Source: Clostridium sp. | GTDB lineage: Bacteria; Bacillota; Clostridia; Lachnospirales; Lachnospiraceae | Direction: 5' to 3' | Assembly (NCBI GenBank): GCA_023664605.1 | Contig: JAMPFF010000016.1 | Location: 1 to 61,462 of the forward strand | DNA: 61,462 bases | Shown here: piece by piece, positions 37,092-46,229 of the stretch | How positions within the stretch are numbered: the first letter of the stretch is position 1 | Layout: each line of letters opens with the position of its first letter | Position numbers and translations under genes: made by a program | Notes under the pieces: model-generated | Seen by the model: the letters and a program-made list of their open reading frames with translations, nothing else | What the model was told of the DNA's origin: nothing | Database searches by the model: none

Positions 37092-38016
37092 AAGCCGTCA
37101 GCGCAGTCTGCACACATTTATGCCATACATAGCGGGTAATGGACAAGTTCGTTTCTTTTATCATGCTGTAGGTCTGTGCCATACAGGAAAGACCGCCAAA
37201 GGGCAGTAAAATCAAAACCATCAGCCCTCCGTTTTTCCCGGCGCGGCTGATGCCGCTGGTAATTTCAAGAATACAGTTGCTAAAGGATAAGAAACGCTGT
37301 GGCAGTGCAGAAAACGGAAACATCATAATATTGAGCAGATTGAAAAATACCATATAGCCGCCCAGCTTTCCAATGCCGATAAGTCCCGATACAATCGCCT
37401 CATCAGCCGCTTCTAAAAAGGATAGGCGTCCGTTTGGGCAGTTTGGGCGGGAAGCCGCCTGAAAGTAAGCGTTCGGAAAGGATACGGCTTTTTTTCGCAA
37501 AAGACCGACGCGGTATAGTACAGCGCCGTAACATAACGGTACGCCGTACATAACGAAAAACGGCGCATAATTGCCGGAAAGGGAAAGCGTACTCATAACA
37601 AAGCTGATAAAATAAATCGGACCAATATTATTACAAAAGGCTAATAGAAAAGAACCCTCTTTTTCCGACAGCTTTCCTGCCCGGCACAGCTGTCCGATAA
37701 CCCTTGCTCCCATGGGAAAGCCGCAGAGCATCCCCATCAGGATGACATAGGAGCCATTGGGAGACGTTCCCCAGATTTTATGAAAGATAGGATGGAAAAA
37801 GCGGACAAAACGCTCCGTTAAGTTCATTTGTATCATGATGCCGGACACAACCATAAACGGAAAAAGCGTGGGAATCATTTTCTGAAACCATAAAACAAGG
37901 CCGGTAGAGGCATAGGAAAGCGACTGCTCGGGATAGCGTAAAAGCAGATAGATAAGATAGAGGGCCAGCAGCGTAAAGAGCGCCTGCATCAAGGAATCTT
38001 TGATATTACGAAACAT
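37045..38016 (-). CDS. YlbJ/SpoVV-like multi-pass membrane protein
   Basis: A 323-residue membrane protein with about eight helices and the nucleoside-recognition/Gate fold of YlbJ (SpoVV), a sporulation-linked membrane protein of clostridia and bacilli. Family marks include MIPTLFPFMVVSGI (near 48), GMLCGFPMGARVI (near 94), FCNNIGPIYFISFV (near 127) and the C-terminal PFGGLSCMAQTYSMI. The transported substrate is not known from sequence. Start ATG at 38016 is divergent from the RsuA-HAD gene (55-bp gap); the 3' end overlaps the amidase convergently by 47 nt, both coding. A role in spore formation rests on the family alone; no sporulation genes are adjacent. Confidence 0.85.
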   Translation of the reverse strand: MFRNIKDSLMQALFTLLALYLIYLLLRYPEQSLSYASTGLVLWFQKMIPTLFPFMVVSGIMIQMNLTERFVRFFHPIFHKIWGTSPNGSYVILMGMLCGFPMGARVIGQLCRAGKLSEKEGSFLLAFCNNIGPIYFISFVMSTLSLSGNYAPFFVMYGVPLCYGAVLYRVGLLRKKAVSFPNAYFQAASRPNCPNGRLSFLEAADEAIVSGLIGIGKLGGYMVFFNLLNIMMFPFSALPQRFLSFSNCILEITSGISRAGKNGGLMVLILLPFGGLSCMAQTYSMIKETNLSITRYVWHKCVQTALTASIYAAFSGVSYYFLK

Positions 38017-38071
38017 ATTCCCACCGGTTTTCGCTATTTTGGTCTATTATATGTATAAGGGATGGGCGGAT

Positions 38072-39415
38072 ATGCGTCTGGATAAATATTTGAGCGATAT
38101 GCAATGCGGCACAAGAAGCCGGTTAAAACAAGATATCAAAAACGGACTGGTGACGGTTGACGGCCAAATTATCCGCCAAAGCGACTATCAGGTGGACGAA
38201 ACGGCAAATGTGATCTGTTACCGAAGCGTTACCTGCGTCTATGAAAAATATGTTTATTATATGTTACATAAACCGGCGGGCGTTGTCTGCGCTACAAAAG
38301 ATAAGCGGGAAAAGACGGTAATGTCCTTACTGCCGCAGTCCATAGCAAAAGGACTGTTTCCGGCAGGGCGGCTGGATAAGGATACGGAGGGGTTGTTAAT
38401 TTTAACAAATGACGGCGCGTTTGCCCATAACCTGTTGGCGCCAGGCAGGCATGTCGAAAAGGCTTATGAGTGTATACTGGCAGAGCCGATTACCGACAGC
38501 CAGGTTTTACTGCTGGAACAGGGCGTTGATATCGGTGAAAAGAAAAAGACGCTGCCCGCTAAAGTGGATGTCTGCGGAACGCAAAAGATTATCTTAACGA
38601 TTACGGAGGGGAAATTCCATCAGGTCAAAAGAATGCTTATGGCCGTCGGCAATGAGGTGACGCATTTAAAAAGGCTCCGCATGGGAAACCTTTCGCTGGA
38701 TGAGCGGTTAGCTCCCGGAGAATATCGGAAACTTGGAAAAGAGGAAATTACATTGTTACAAAAGAAAGTATCATTGGATGAATTTGACGCCGTTATCTTT
38801 GATTTGGACGGTTCCTTAGTGGATTCCATGTGGTTATGGCATACGATTGACGTCGAATATCTGGGCGGCTTCGGCATCGAAGCGCCGGACGATTTGCAGG
38901 CCTCCATCGGCGGGCGCAGTTTTAGCGAAACGGCCGTCTATTTTAAGGAGACGTTTAAAATTCCGGACTCGTTGGAAGAAATTAAAGCGCAGTGGAATAA
39001 GATGGCATGGGATAAGTATAGCAGCGAAGTGCCTCTTAAGGAGGGCGTCAGGGAATTTATTGATATCTGTGTCAAAAAAGGCATCAAACTTGGTATTGCC
39101 ACCAGCAATTCCAGGGAACTTGTGGAAAACGTCATTGGCGTCCATCGGTTAAACGCCCATTTTGACGTGATTATGACAGGCTGCGACGTGGAAAAGGGAA
39201 AACCCGCGCCGGATATTTATCTGGCCGCTGCCAGGACCCTTGGCGTATCCCCCGGACGCTGCCTTGTATTTGAAGATATTGTCCATGGCATTATGGCAGG
39301 GCAGGCCGCCGGTATGAAAGTCTGCGCCGTTTACGATAAGTATTCCGCCGCGCAGGATGAGGAAAAGAAAAGACTGGCCGACTATTATATTCATGATTTC
39401 AGGGAGTTGATATAA
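38072..39415 (+). CDS. RsuA-type pseudouridine synthase fused to a HAD phosphatase
   Basis: A 447-residue two-enzyme fusion. Residues 1-60 are an S4 RNA-binding domain (MRLDKYLSDMQCGTRSRLK). About 62-230 form an RsuA-type synthase with the catalytic Asp in GRLDKDTEGLLILTNDG (near 97-113). About 240-447 form a HAD hydrolase of the beta-phosphoglucomutase subfamily: FDLDGSLVDS (nucleophile Asp and the second Asp), IATSNSRE motif II, GKPAPDIYL with Lys III, and FEDIVHGI motif IV. The reading frame is continuous, with a short linker. ATG 38072 is set by the S4 start and the divergent gene upstream. rRNA is the usual RsuA substrate; the HAD substrate is unknown. Confidence 0.9.
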   Translation: MRLDKYLSDMQCGTRSRLKQDIKNGLVTVDGQIIRQSDYQVDETANVICYRSVTCVYEKYVYYMLHKPAGVVCATKDKREKTVMSLLPQSIAKGLFPAGRLDKDTEGLLILTNDGAFAHNLLAPGRHVEKAYECILAEPITDSQVLLLEQGVDIGEKKKTLPAKVDVCGTQKIILTITEGKFHQVKRMLMAVGNEVTHLKRLRMGNLSLDERLAPGEYRKLGKEEITLLQKKVSLDEFDAVIFDLDGSLVDSMWLWHTIDVEYLGGFGIEAPDDLQASIGGRSFSETAVYFKETFKIPDSLEEIKAQWNKMAWDKYSSEVPLKEGVREFIDICVKKGIKLGIATSNSRELVENVIGVHRLNAHFDVIMTGCDVEKGKPAPDIYLAAARTLGVSPGRCLVFEDIVHGIMAGQAAGMKVCAVYDKYSAAQDEEKKRLADYYIHDFRELI

Positions 39416-39419
39416 ACAT

Positions 39420-41321
39420 ATGGGATTTTTACCGATTTCTCGGGCGGATATGCAAAGCCAAAAGATAGAGGAACTTGATTTTGTATATGTTATTGGAGAC
39501 GCTTATGTGGACCATCCGTCTTTCGGACACGCCATTATCAGCAGGATTTTAGAGGCGCACGGCTACCGTGTCGGTATCATTTCACAGCCGGACTGGAAAG
39601 ATGCAAAAAGCATTACCATCCTCGGGAAGCCGAGACTGGCCTTTTTAGTATCCGCCGGCAATATGGACTCCATGGTAAACCACTATTATGTTTCCAAAAA
39701 GCACAGGGAAAGCGACGCCTATACGCCGGGCGGGAAAGCCTATAAACGCCCCGATTACGCGGCGGTTGTCTATGGCAATCTTATCCGCCGGACATATAAG
39801 GATATACCGATTATTTTAGGCGGTATCGAGGCAAGCCTGCGGCGGCTGGCGCACTATGATTACTGGTCCGATAAGTTAAAGCGTTCCATCCTCTTGGATT
39901 CCCAGGCGGATTTGATTTCTTATGGCATGGGGGAAAAATCCATCGTGGAAATTGCCGATGCGCTCAATAGCGGCATTGCCGTGAAAGATATCACCTTTGT
40001 TGCGGGAACGGTCTATAAAACCAAGGATATTTCCGGTGTGTACGACGCCGTCACGCTGCCGCCTTATGAACAGATGAAGACGGAACCTGCAAAATACGCC
40101 GAAAGTTTTCTCATCCAGCATCAAAACACTGATGCCTTTACCGGACGGATACTGTTAGAGGAATATCCCAACCGGGTATATGTGGTGCAGAATCCGCCGC
40201 AAAAACCGCTGACGATGCAGGAGATGGACGATATTTACGAACTGCCGTATATGCGCGCTTATCATCCTTCTTATGAAAAAAAGGGCGGCGTACCGGCAAT
40301 TTCCGAAATCAAATTTTCATTAATCAGCAACAGAGGGTGTTTTGGCGGCTGTAATTTCTGTGCGCTGACCTTTCATCAGGGCAGGACGGTACAGGTCAGA
40401 AGCCATGACTCCATTATCAAAGAGGCGCTTTTATTGACAAAAGAGCCGGATTTTAAGGGATATATTCATGATGTGGGCGGCCCTACGGCCAATTTCAGGC
40501 ATCCTTCCTGTGAAAAACAGCTTACTCAGGGCGTCTGTAAGGACAGACAGTGCCTTTTTCCGGCTCCCTGTCCGAATATCAATACCGACCATTCGGATTA
40601 TCTGTCACTGTTACGAAAGCTGCGCGCGCTGCCGGGCGTCAAAAAAGTCTTTATCCGTTCCGGCATCCGCTTTGACTACCTTTTGTCCGATAAGGATGAC
40701 GCTTTTTGGGAAGAACTGGTGATGCACCATGTCAGCGGGCAGTTAAAAGTGGCTCCGGAACATATAGCGGACGCGGTTTTATCCAAAATGGGCAAACCCG
40801 GGCGTTCGATTTATGAGCAATTTGTCCGAAAATATGATAAAATAAATAAAAAGCTGGGAAAACAGCAGTTTTTGGTGCCGTATCTGATGTCCTCCCATCC
40901 GGGTTCCACCTTAAAAGAGGCCATAGAGCTGGCGGAATATTTAAGAGACCTCGGATATATGCCGCAGCAGGTGCAGGATTTTTATCCGACGCCCTCTACC
41001 ATGTCCACCGTTATGTATTATACCGGCATCGACCCCCGGAACGGCAAAAAGGTATATGTATGCAAAAATCCGCATGAAAAGGCGATGCAGCGCGCACTGA
41101 TGCAGTACCGCAATCCCCAAAATTACGACTTGGTATATGAGGCATTGACAAAAGCAGGGCGTGAGGATTTAATCGGCTTTGATAAAAAATGCCTGATCCG
41201 TCCTAAAAGCGCGGCTAAAAACACGAAAGAGAAAGTACCCGGACACAGCGGGCGGGAAGTGAAAAAACAGACGAAGAAAAAGACGATACGCAATGTACAT
41301 AAGCCAAAAGCAAATAAATAG
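39420..41321 (+). CDS. YgiQ-family radical SAM protein
   Basis: A 633-residue UPF0313/YgiQ protein of unknown reaction. N-terminal YgiQ domain (about 1-290) begins LPISRADMQSQ; the radical SAM core follows, with cluster cysteines in NRGCFGGCNFCAL (C-x3-C-x2-C, near 306-318) and GGPTANFRHPSC. The C-terminal part includes DFYPTPSTMSTVMYYTG and a basic Lys-rich tail of about 40 residues. The core matches the family in length and order. Start ATG 39420 is four bases after the fusion gene stop, following AGGGAGTTGATATAAAC. The tail suggests binding to nucleic acid, but this is a guess. Confidence 0.9.
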   Translation: MGFLPISRADMQSQKIEELDFVYVIGDAYVDHPSFGHAIISRILEAHGYRVGIISQPDWKDAKSITILGKPRLAFLVSAGNMDSMVNHYYVSKKHRESDAYTPGGKAYKRPDYAAVVYGNLIRRTYKDIPIILGGIEASLRRLAHYDYWSDKLKRSILLDSQADLISYGMGEKSIVEIADALNSGIAVKDITFVAGTVYKTKDISGVYDAVTLPPYEQMKTEPAKYAESFLIQHQNTDAFTGRILLEEYPNRVYVVQNPPQKPLTMQEMDDIYELPYMRAYHPSYEKKGGVPAISEIKFSLISNRGCFGGCNFCALTFHQGRTVQVRSHDSIIKEALLLTKEPDFKGYIHDVGGPTANFRHPSCEKQLTQGVCKDRQCLFPAPCPNINTDHSDYLSLLRKLRALPGVKKVFIRSGIRFDYLLSDKDDAFWEELVMHHVSGQLKVAPEHIADAVLSKMGKPGRSIYEQFVRKYDKINKKLGKQQFLVPYLMSSHPGSTLKEAIELAEYLRDLGYMPQQVQDFYPTPSTMSTVMYYTGIDPRNGKKVYVCKNPHEKAMQRALMQYRNPQNYDLVYEALTKAGREDLIGFDKKCLIRPKSAAKNTKEKVPGHSGREVKKQTKKKTIRNVHKPKANK

Positions 41322-41351
41322 AACAGAAAACAGCAAAGGAGCGTAAGCGAT

Positions 41352-42119
41352 ATGTCTATTGCAATTATTACGGGAGCATCTTCCGGCATGGGCAAGGAAT
41401 TTACCAGACAGATGTTCTATACTCTTAGGAAAACGGATGAAATCTGGCTGCTTTCCAGGAATAAGGATTCGGTAAAACAACTGGCGCATGATTTGGTAGA
41501 GGAGAGAAAGAAGCGTATTGTCAATGTAGAATTTATCAAAATGAGGCCGATTGAGATCGACCTTACAGATGAGAAAGATATGGAACGTTTTGAAAAGAGG
41601 CTGATGAAACGAAAAGCCAGTATTTCCGTGCTTATCAACTGCGCGGGTTGCGGCGTATGCGGTCCTTTTTTCAAGCAGAGCCGTGAAGAAGTGGAGCAGA
41701 TGGTGCGCTTAAATGTGCTGGCTTTAACACAGATGACAAAAATCTGCCTTCCCTATATGAAAAGAGGAAGCAAAATCGTACAGATGGCTTCCGGCGCAGG
41801 ATTTAGGCCGCAGGCTGATTTTGCGGCGTATGCGGCATCCAAGGCCTATGTCTATATATTTGGCAGGACGCTTTACAAAGAACTGAAAAGAAAGGGCATT
41901 ACGGTCACAACGGTCTGTCCGGGGCCGGTGAATACACCGTTTCTGGACAAGGCTTACGGACAATACAAAAAAATGAGTCTTTATAAAAAATGGATTATGG
42001 CAGAACCTGAAGATGTAGTGCTAAAGGCGTTATTGGATTGTAAAAACAATAAACCGCTGTCCGTCTATGGCCTGCCGATGAATTTATTATACAGACTGAC
42101 GAAAGGGCTGATGGGATGA
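41352..42119 (+). CDS. Short-chain dehydrogenase/reductase
   Basis: A 255-residue classical SDR. The NAD(P)-binding TGASSGMG starts near residue 7, the central NCAG near 98, the catalytic Ser in VQMASGAG near 137, and the YAASK active-site pair near 155. LSR after beta-2 (WLLSRNKDSV) suggests NADPH. The substrate is unknown. ATG 41352 follows AAAGGAGCGTAAGCGAT. It overlaps the next gene by 4 nt (ATGA), so the two are translated together. Confidence 0.88.
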   Translation: MSIAIITGASSGMGKEFTRQMFYTLRKTDEIWLLSRNKDSVKQLAHDLVEERKKRIVNVEFIKMRPIEIDLTDEKDMERFEKRLMKRKASISVLINCAGCGVCGPFFKQSREEVEQMVRLNVLALTQMTKICLPYMKRGSKIVQMASGAGFRPQADFAAYAASKAYVYIFGRTLYKELKRKGITVTTVCPGPVNTPFLDKAYGQYKKMSLYKKWIMAEPEDVVLKALLDCKNNKPLSVYGLPMNLLYRLTKGLMG

Positions 42120-42685
42120 AAAAGAAAGTGACAAAGGGAAGTTATGGCTATATTGCATATCAAAAAAAGGCATCCGTGATACGTACGCTTCTTTACTTTG
42201 CCATATCCCTTGCCATATACGGAATGGGTATCTATTCTACCGGAAGCAACAAAAACCTTTTAACGATTGTGGCGGTGTTAGGACTGCTTCCCGCCTGTAA
42301 AAGCGCGGTTGGCGCCATCATGTTTTTAAAGGCGCGCGGCTGCAGCGCGGACGCATGGGAGAAAATATCCGCCTACGACGATAAACTGACCGGATTGTAC
42401 GATATGTATTTTACATCCTATAAAAACAACTTTCCCGTCAGCCATATGGTCTGTAAAGGCAATGTCGTATGCGCCTATACGGAAAGTGACAAATGCGACT
42501 GCAATGAGGGCGAAAAACACTTGGAACAGATGCTTGTACAGGACGGGCATAAAAATATCACCGTTAAAATATTCAACCGGCCGGAAAAATATTTAGACCG
42601 ACTCGGTCAATTATTGCAGTTGGAAGTGGAAGAGACGAAAAGCAAAGATGAAATCATACAGCTATTTCTTTCCATTTCCCTCTAA
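42116..42685 (+). CDS. Membrane protein of unknown function
   Basis: I do not recognise this 189-residue protein. Two hydrophobic helices near the N-terminus (VIRTLLYFAISLAIYGMGIY and LLTIVAVLGLLPACKSAVGA, about 22-65) anchor a cytosolic or external C-terminal domain with Cys residues in VCKGNVVCAYTESDKCDCNEG near 112-132. Start ATG 42116 overlaps the SDR stop. The pair is followed by an RluA-type synthase and recU, which are probably in the same unit. Confidence 0.7.
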   Translation: MKKKVTKGSYGYIAYQKKASVIRTLLYFAISLAIYGMGIYSTGSNKNLLTIVAVLGLLPACKSAVGAIMFLKARGCSADAWEKISAYDDKLTGLYDMYFTSYKNNFPVSHMVCKGNVVCAYTESDKCDCNEGEKHLEQMLVQDGHKNITVKIFNRPEKYLDRLGQLLQLEVEETKSKDEIIQLFLSISL

Positions 42686-42702
42686 TACGAGGATATCAGT
42701 AT

Positions 42703-43746
42703 ATGTATCAAAGAGTTATCACCAATAAAGACGCAGGTTCCCGTTTTGATAAATATCTGCATAAGTTACTGCCCGAGGCAGGCAGCGGATTTTTATACAA
42801 AATGCTTCGTAAAAAAAATATTCTGTTAAACGATAAAAAAGCCGATGGCAGTGAAAAGATTGCCTGCGGCGATATCGTATCCATCTACTTTAAAGAAGAA
42901 ACGCTTCTTAAGTTTATGGGAAAAGAGAACGAAAAAAAAGCCTCCGCGGCAGGGCGGCATATCATGGCAAATCTACCCCAAAGCGGACAGATTATGTATG
43001 AAAAGTCCGGTATCGGCGTTATATACGAAAACGAGCATATCCTGATAGCCGATAAGCCCGCGGGGATTCTCACGCAAAAGGCGGCAAAAGACGATTATTC
43101 CTTAAACGAATGGCTTCTTTTTTATCTGTTTACGACGCATCAGATATCAGAAGAGGATATAGAGACCTTTCGGCCGTCGGCCTGTAACAGGCTGGACAGA
43201 AACACAAGCGGCATTGTGCTGTGTGCAAAATCGCTTGCCGGCGCGCAGATGCTCTCGGAGTCGTTAAAATCCCGCAGCCTTCATAAATATTACAGGCTCT
43301 ACGTGAAAGGGCATATGATAAAAGAGCAGAAAATAGACGGCTGGCTGTATAAGGACGAAAAAAGTAATAAAGTGCGGATTACCGATACATCCACGGATGA
43401 AAAAACGAAGCGGAAGGGTTCTTATATCCAAACTGCGTATATGCCCGTCCGTCAGGAGGCGGACAAAACGCTTCTGGAAGTGGAGTTGATTACCGGCAAA
43501 TCCCATCAGATCCGCGCCCATCTGGCAAGCGTCGGCGCGCCGCTTCTTGGCGATTACAAATACGGAGACAGGGCGTGGAACGATAAATACCGGAAAGAAT
43601 ACGGCATAACGCATCAGCTTTTACACGCTTACCGGGTTGTCTTTCCCAAGCTTCCGGATATGTTTGCCGATATCAGCGAGAAGACTTTTTATGCGCCGTT
43701 ACCCGCCATTTTTGAAAAAGCAGCGGATAAAACAGACCCGGCATAG
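42703..43746 (+). CDS. RluA-family pseudouridine synthase
   Basis: A 347-residue RluA-type enzyme that converts a uridine in rRNA or tRNA to pseudouridine. An S4-like N-terminal domain (about 1-70, with SRFDKYLHKLLPEAGSGF) precedes the catalytic domain (about 100-330). The catalytic Asp is in CNRLDRNTSGIVLCAK (near 163-178), followed by YYRLYVKG and GKSHQIRAHLASVG (near 266-279). Start ATG 42703 lies 17 nt after the previous stop, with TACGAGGATATCAGTAT upstream. The target uridine cannot be told from sequence. It is the second synthase in the window, of a different family from the fused RsuA. Confidence 0.9.
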   Translation: MYQRVITNKDAGSRFDKYLHKLLPEAGSGFLYKMLRKKNILLNDKKADGSEKIACGDIVSIYFKEETLLKFMGKENEKKASAAGRHIMANLPQSGQIMYEKSGIGVIYENEHILIADKPAGILTQKAAKDDYSLNEWLLFYLFTTHQISEEDIETFRPSACNRLDRNTSGIVLCAKSLAGAQMLSESLKSRSLHKYYRLYVKGHMIKEQKIDGWLYKDEKSNKVRITDTSTDEKTKRKGSYIQTAYMPVRQEADKTLLEVELITGKSHQIRAHLASVGAPLLGDYKYGDRAWNDKYRKEYGITHQLLHAYRVVFPKLPDMFADISEKTFYAPLPAIFEKAADKTDPA

Positions 43747-43776
43747 AGAAAAAATAAAAAGAAAGAAGTTAAATAC

Positions 43777-44313
43777 ATGGCAACCTGGAACTCAAGAGGA
43801 CTTCGCGGCTCCACTTTGGAAGATTTAATCAACCGCACCAATGAAAAATACGCAGAAAACGGACTTGCGCTGATTCAGAAAATTCCGACGCCGATTACGC
43901 CGATTACGATTGATAAGCAGAGCAGGCATATTACGCTTGCCTACTTTGACCAAAAAAGCACGGTGGACTATATCGGCGCGGTACAGGGAATCCCAGTCTG
44001 TTTCGATGCGAAAGAATGCGCTTCCGATACCTTTGCTTTGCAAAATATCCATGAACATCAGGTGGAGTTCATGCAGCAGTTTGAAAGGCAGAAAGGAATT
44101 GCTTTTTTTCTCATTTATTATTCCCATAAAGACATTTTTTACTATCTGCCCTATGAGATGCTGCGGTTTTTCTGGAACAGGGCGAAGGAGGGCGGCAGGA
44201 AAAGCTTTCGCTATGAAGAATTGAATCCCGCCTATATTTTACCCAAAAAACACGGGATTTTAGTGCCGTATCTGGACATGATCCAACAGGATTTGGAAGA
44301 CCGGGGCGAATAA
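43777..44313 (+). CDS. recU: Holliday junction resolvase RecU
   Basis: RecU cuts Holliday junctions in Firmicutes, working with RuvAB. The 178-residue protein has the family N-terminus NSRGLRGSTLEDLINRTNEKY (about 4-24), the catalytic acidic residues in STVDYIGAVQGIPVCFDAKEC (D near 64 and the D-x-K within FDAKE near 77), and the C-terminal FLIYYSHKDIFYYLPYE. Length and motif order are normal. Start ATG 43777 follows AAAGAAAGAAGTTAAATAC. It ends just before the histidine promoter. Confidence 0.93.
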   Translation: MATWNSRGLRGSTLEDLINRTNEKYAENGLALIQKIPTPITPITIDKQSRHITLAYFDQKSTVDYIGAVQGIPVCFDAKECASDTFALQNIHEHQVEFMQQFERQKGIAFFLIYYSHKDIFYYLPYEMLRFFWNRAKEGGRKSFRYEELNPAYILPKKHGILVPYLDMIQQDLEDRGE

Positions 44314-44316
44314 AAA

Positions 44317-44345
44317 TTGACAATCACGATATTTTCCGTTATACT
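44317..44345 (+). promoter_or_regulatory. Consensus promoter of the histidine operon
   Basis: A perfect TTGACA (44317-44322), exactly 17 bp, and TATACT (44340-44345) give one of the strongest-looking promoters in the window. It starts four bases after the recU stop and drives hisZ with a leader of about 85 nt. Confidence 0.85.
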
Positions 44346-44379
44346 ACATATATTTACTGCATTAACATAGTAATGAGTT

Positions 44380-44403
44380 ATCACTTTAATTTGTTAAAGT
44401 GAT
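44380..44403. promoter_or_regulatory. 10-bp inverted repeat in the his leader
   Basis: ATCACTTTAA (44380-44389) and TTAAAGTGAT (44394-44403) flank TTTG in the 5' leader of hisZ. It could be a repressor operator or a leader hairpin; no T-run follows, so it is not a terminator. No T-box or His-rich leader peptide is visible. Confidence 0.5.
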
Positions 44404-44438
44404 GCGTGAAAGACCGGGAAAGGAGCATATCATTACCC

Positions 44439-45548
44439 ATGAGCAAGAAACTGGTACATACACCGGAGGGCGTAAGGGATATTTACGGTGACGAAAAAGA
44501 AAAGAAAATAGCGGTGGAGAAACTTTTGCTGGAAAAAATCCATGCCTATGGCTATCGTGATATCCAGACGCCGACCTTTGAGTTTTTCGACGTTTTTTCC
44601 AAAGACGTGGGAACGACGCCGTCCAAAGAACTCTATAAATTTTTTGACAAAGAGGGCAACACGTTAGTGCTTCGTCCTGATTTTACGCCGTCTATTGCCA
44701 GATGCGCGGCAAAATATTTTATGGATGAAGACGCCCCAATACGGTTCTGTTATCAGGGCAACACGTTTACGAATACCTCCAATTTACAGGGAAAATTAAA
44801 AGAAGCCACACAGATGGGCGCGGAACTGATTGGCGACACCTCCGCCTATGCCGACGCCGAAATGATAGCGATGACGATAGAATCCCTCTACCATGCGGGA
44901 TTAACGGATTTTCAGGTCAGTATCGGCAATCTGGAATATTTTAAGGGCGTCTGCGCACAGGCAGGACTGGACGAGGAGACGGAATTAACGCTTCGGGAAT
45001 TAATTTCCGGTAAAAATTACTTTGGCGCGGAAGAGCTTCTTATCAATAAAAACGTTAAGGAAAAAGATAGGGAAGTTTTATTAAAAACAAGCGACTTATT
45101 CGGCTCCATCGACGCGCTGGCGGAAGCGAAAAAATCGGTGAATAACGACCGTTCCCTGATGGCTTTGGAGCGGTTAGAGCGCGTATACCATATTCTTTGC
45201 GATTACGGCGTGGAAAAATATGTTTCTTTTGACCTTACCATGTTAAGCAAGTATAATTACTATACCGGCATTATTTTTAAAGGCTATACTTACGGCGTGG
45301 GAGACGCCATTGTCAAAGGCGGAAGATATGATTCGCTGCTTAGCCGGTTCGGGAAAGACGCCCCGGCCATCGGCTATATGATATCCATTGACGATCTGCT
45401 GCTTGCGATGGAGAGACAGAACGTCGTTATTTCCCATCCGGCGGCGCCGATGCAGCTTTTTTATACGAAAGATACGTTCAGCGAACAGTTAAAGATGGCA
45501 AAAATGCTACGCGCGGATGGAAAATATGTAGAGTTATTACCGAAATAA
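44439..45548 (+). CDS. hisZ: ATP phosphoribosyltransferase regulatory subunit
   Basis: HisZ is a catalytically silent HisRS-like protein that activates the short HisG and binds histidine for feedback. The 369-residue protein keeps the class II synthetase core: HTPEGVRDIYGDE (about 7-19), motif 2 region LRPDFTPSIAR with RFCYQGNTF, and a changed motif 3 near GGRYDSLLSRFG (about 290). It lacks the C-terminal anticodon-binding domain of HisS. Start ATG 44439 is the best in frame, though the AAAGGAG site is 14 bases away. GTG 44406 is the other candidate. hisG follows after 24 nt, fitting the partnership. Confidence 0.93.
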   Translation: MSKKLVHTPEGVRDIYGDEKEKKIAVEKLLLEKIHAYGYRDIQTPTFEFFDVFSKDVGTTPSKELYKFFDKEGNTLVLRPDFTPSIARCAAKYFMDEDAPIRFCYQGNTFTNTSNLQGKLKEATQMGAELIGDTSAYADAEMIAMTIESLYHAGLTDFQVSIGNLEYFKGVCAQAGLDEETELTLRELISGKNYFGAEELLINKNVKEKDREVLLKTSDLFGSIDALAEAKKSVNNDRSLMALERLERVYHILCDYGVEKYVSFDLTMLSKYNYYTGIIFKGYTYGVGDAIVKGGRYDSLLSRFGKDAPAIGYMISIDDLLLAMERQNVVISHPAAPMQLFYTKDTFSEQLKMAKMLRADGKYVELLPK

Positions 45549-45572
45549 CGTCATGAAGAAAGGCATATACAT

Positions 45573-46217
45573 ATGAGTGATGAAAGATATCTGACTTTTG
45601 CGCTGGCGAAGGGAAGACTGGCGAATAAAACCATGGATTTACTGGAAAAAATCGGGATTACCTGTGAGGAAATGAAAGATAAGGATTCCCGGAAATTAAT
45701 ATTTGTCAACGAGGAAAGAAAGTTAAAGTTCTTTCTGGCTAAGGGACCGGACGTGCCGACTTATGTGGAGTACGGCGCGGCGGATATCGGCGTGGTCGGC
45801 AAAGACACCATTATGGAGGAAAACAGGCATGTCTATGAGGTATTGGACTTAGGCTACGGAAAATGCCGGATGTGCGTCTGCGGGCCAAGCGAGGCGAATG
45901 AACTTTTACAACACCACGAGATGATCCGCGTAGCCAGTAAATACCCGAATATTGCTAAAGATTATTTTTATAACAAAAAGCATCAGACGGTGGATATTAT
46001 CAAATTAAACGGTTCCGTGGAACTCGGGCCGATTGTAAAGCTTTCCGACGTGATTGTGGATATCGTGGAAACAGGCTCTACACTGCGGGAAAACGGGTTA
46101 GGCGTATTGGAGGAAATCTGTCCGTTATCGGCGCGCATGATCGTCAATCAGGTCAGTATGCAGATGGAGCCGGATAGGATTAAAAAACTGATTACAGACT
46201 TAAAAAAGCATTTATAG
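45573..46217 (+). CDS. hisG: ATP phosphoribosyltransferase, short form
   Basis: HisG joins ATP and PRPP to phosphoribosyl-ATP, the first step of histidine synthesis. The 214-residue short form lacks the C-terminal regulatory domain of long HisG and needs HisZ, encoded just upstream. Marks include LTFALAKGRLANKTMDLLE (about 6-24), GAADIGVVGKDTIMEE (near 69-84) and the PRPP-binding DIVETGSTLRENGL (near 166-179). Start ATG 45573 follows AAGAAAGGCATATAC. Confidence 0.95.
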   Translation: MSDERYLTFALAKGRLANKTMDLLEKIGITCEEMKDKDSRKLIFVNEERKLKFFLAKGPDVPTYVEYGAADIGVVGKDTIMEENRHVYEVLDLGYGKCRMCVCGPSEANELLQHHEMIRVASKYPNIAKDYFYNKKHQTVDIIKLNGSVELGPIVKLSDVIVDIVETGSTLRENGLGVLEEICPLSARMIVNQVSMQMEPDRIKKLITDLKKHL

Positions 46218-46229
46218 GAGGGGAAATTC

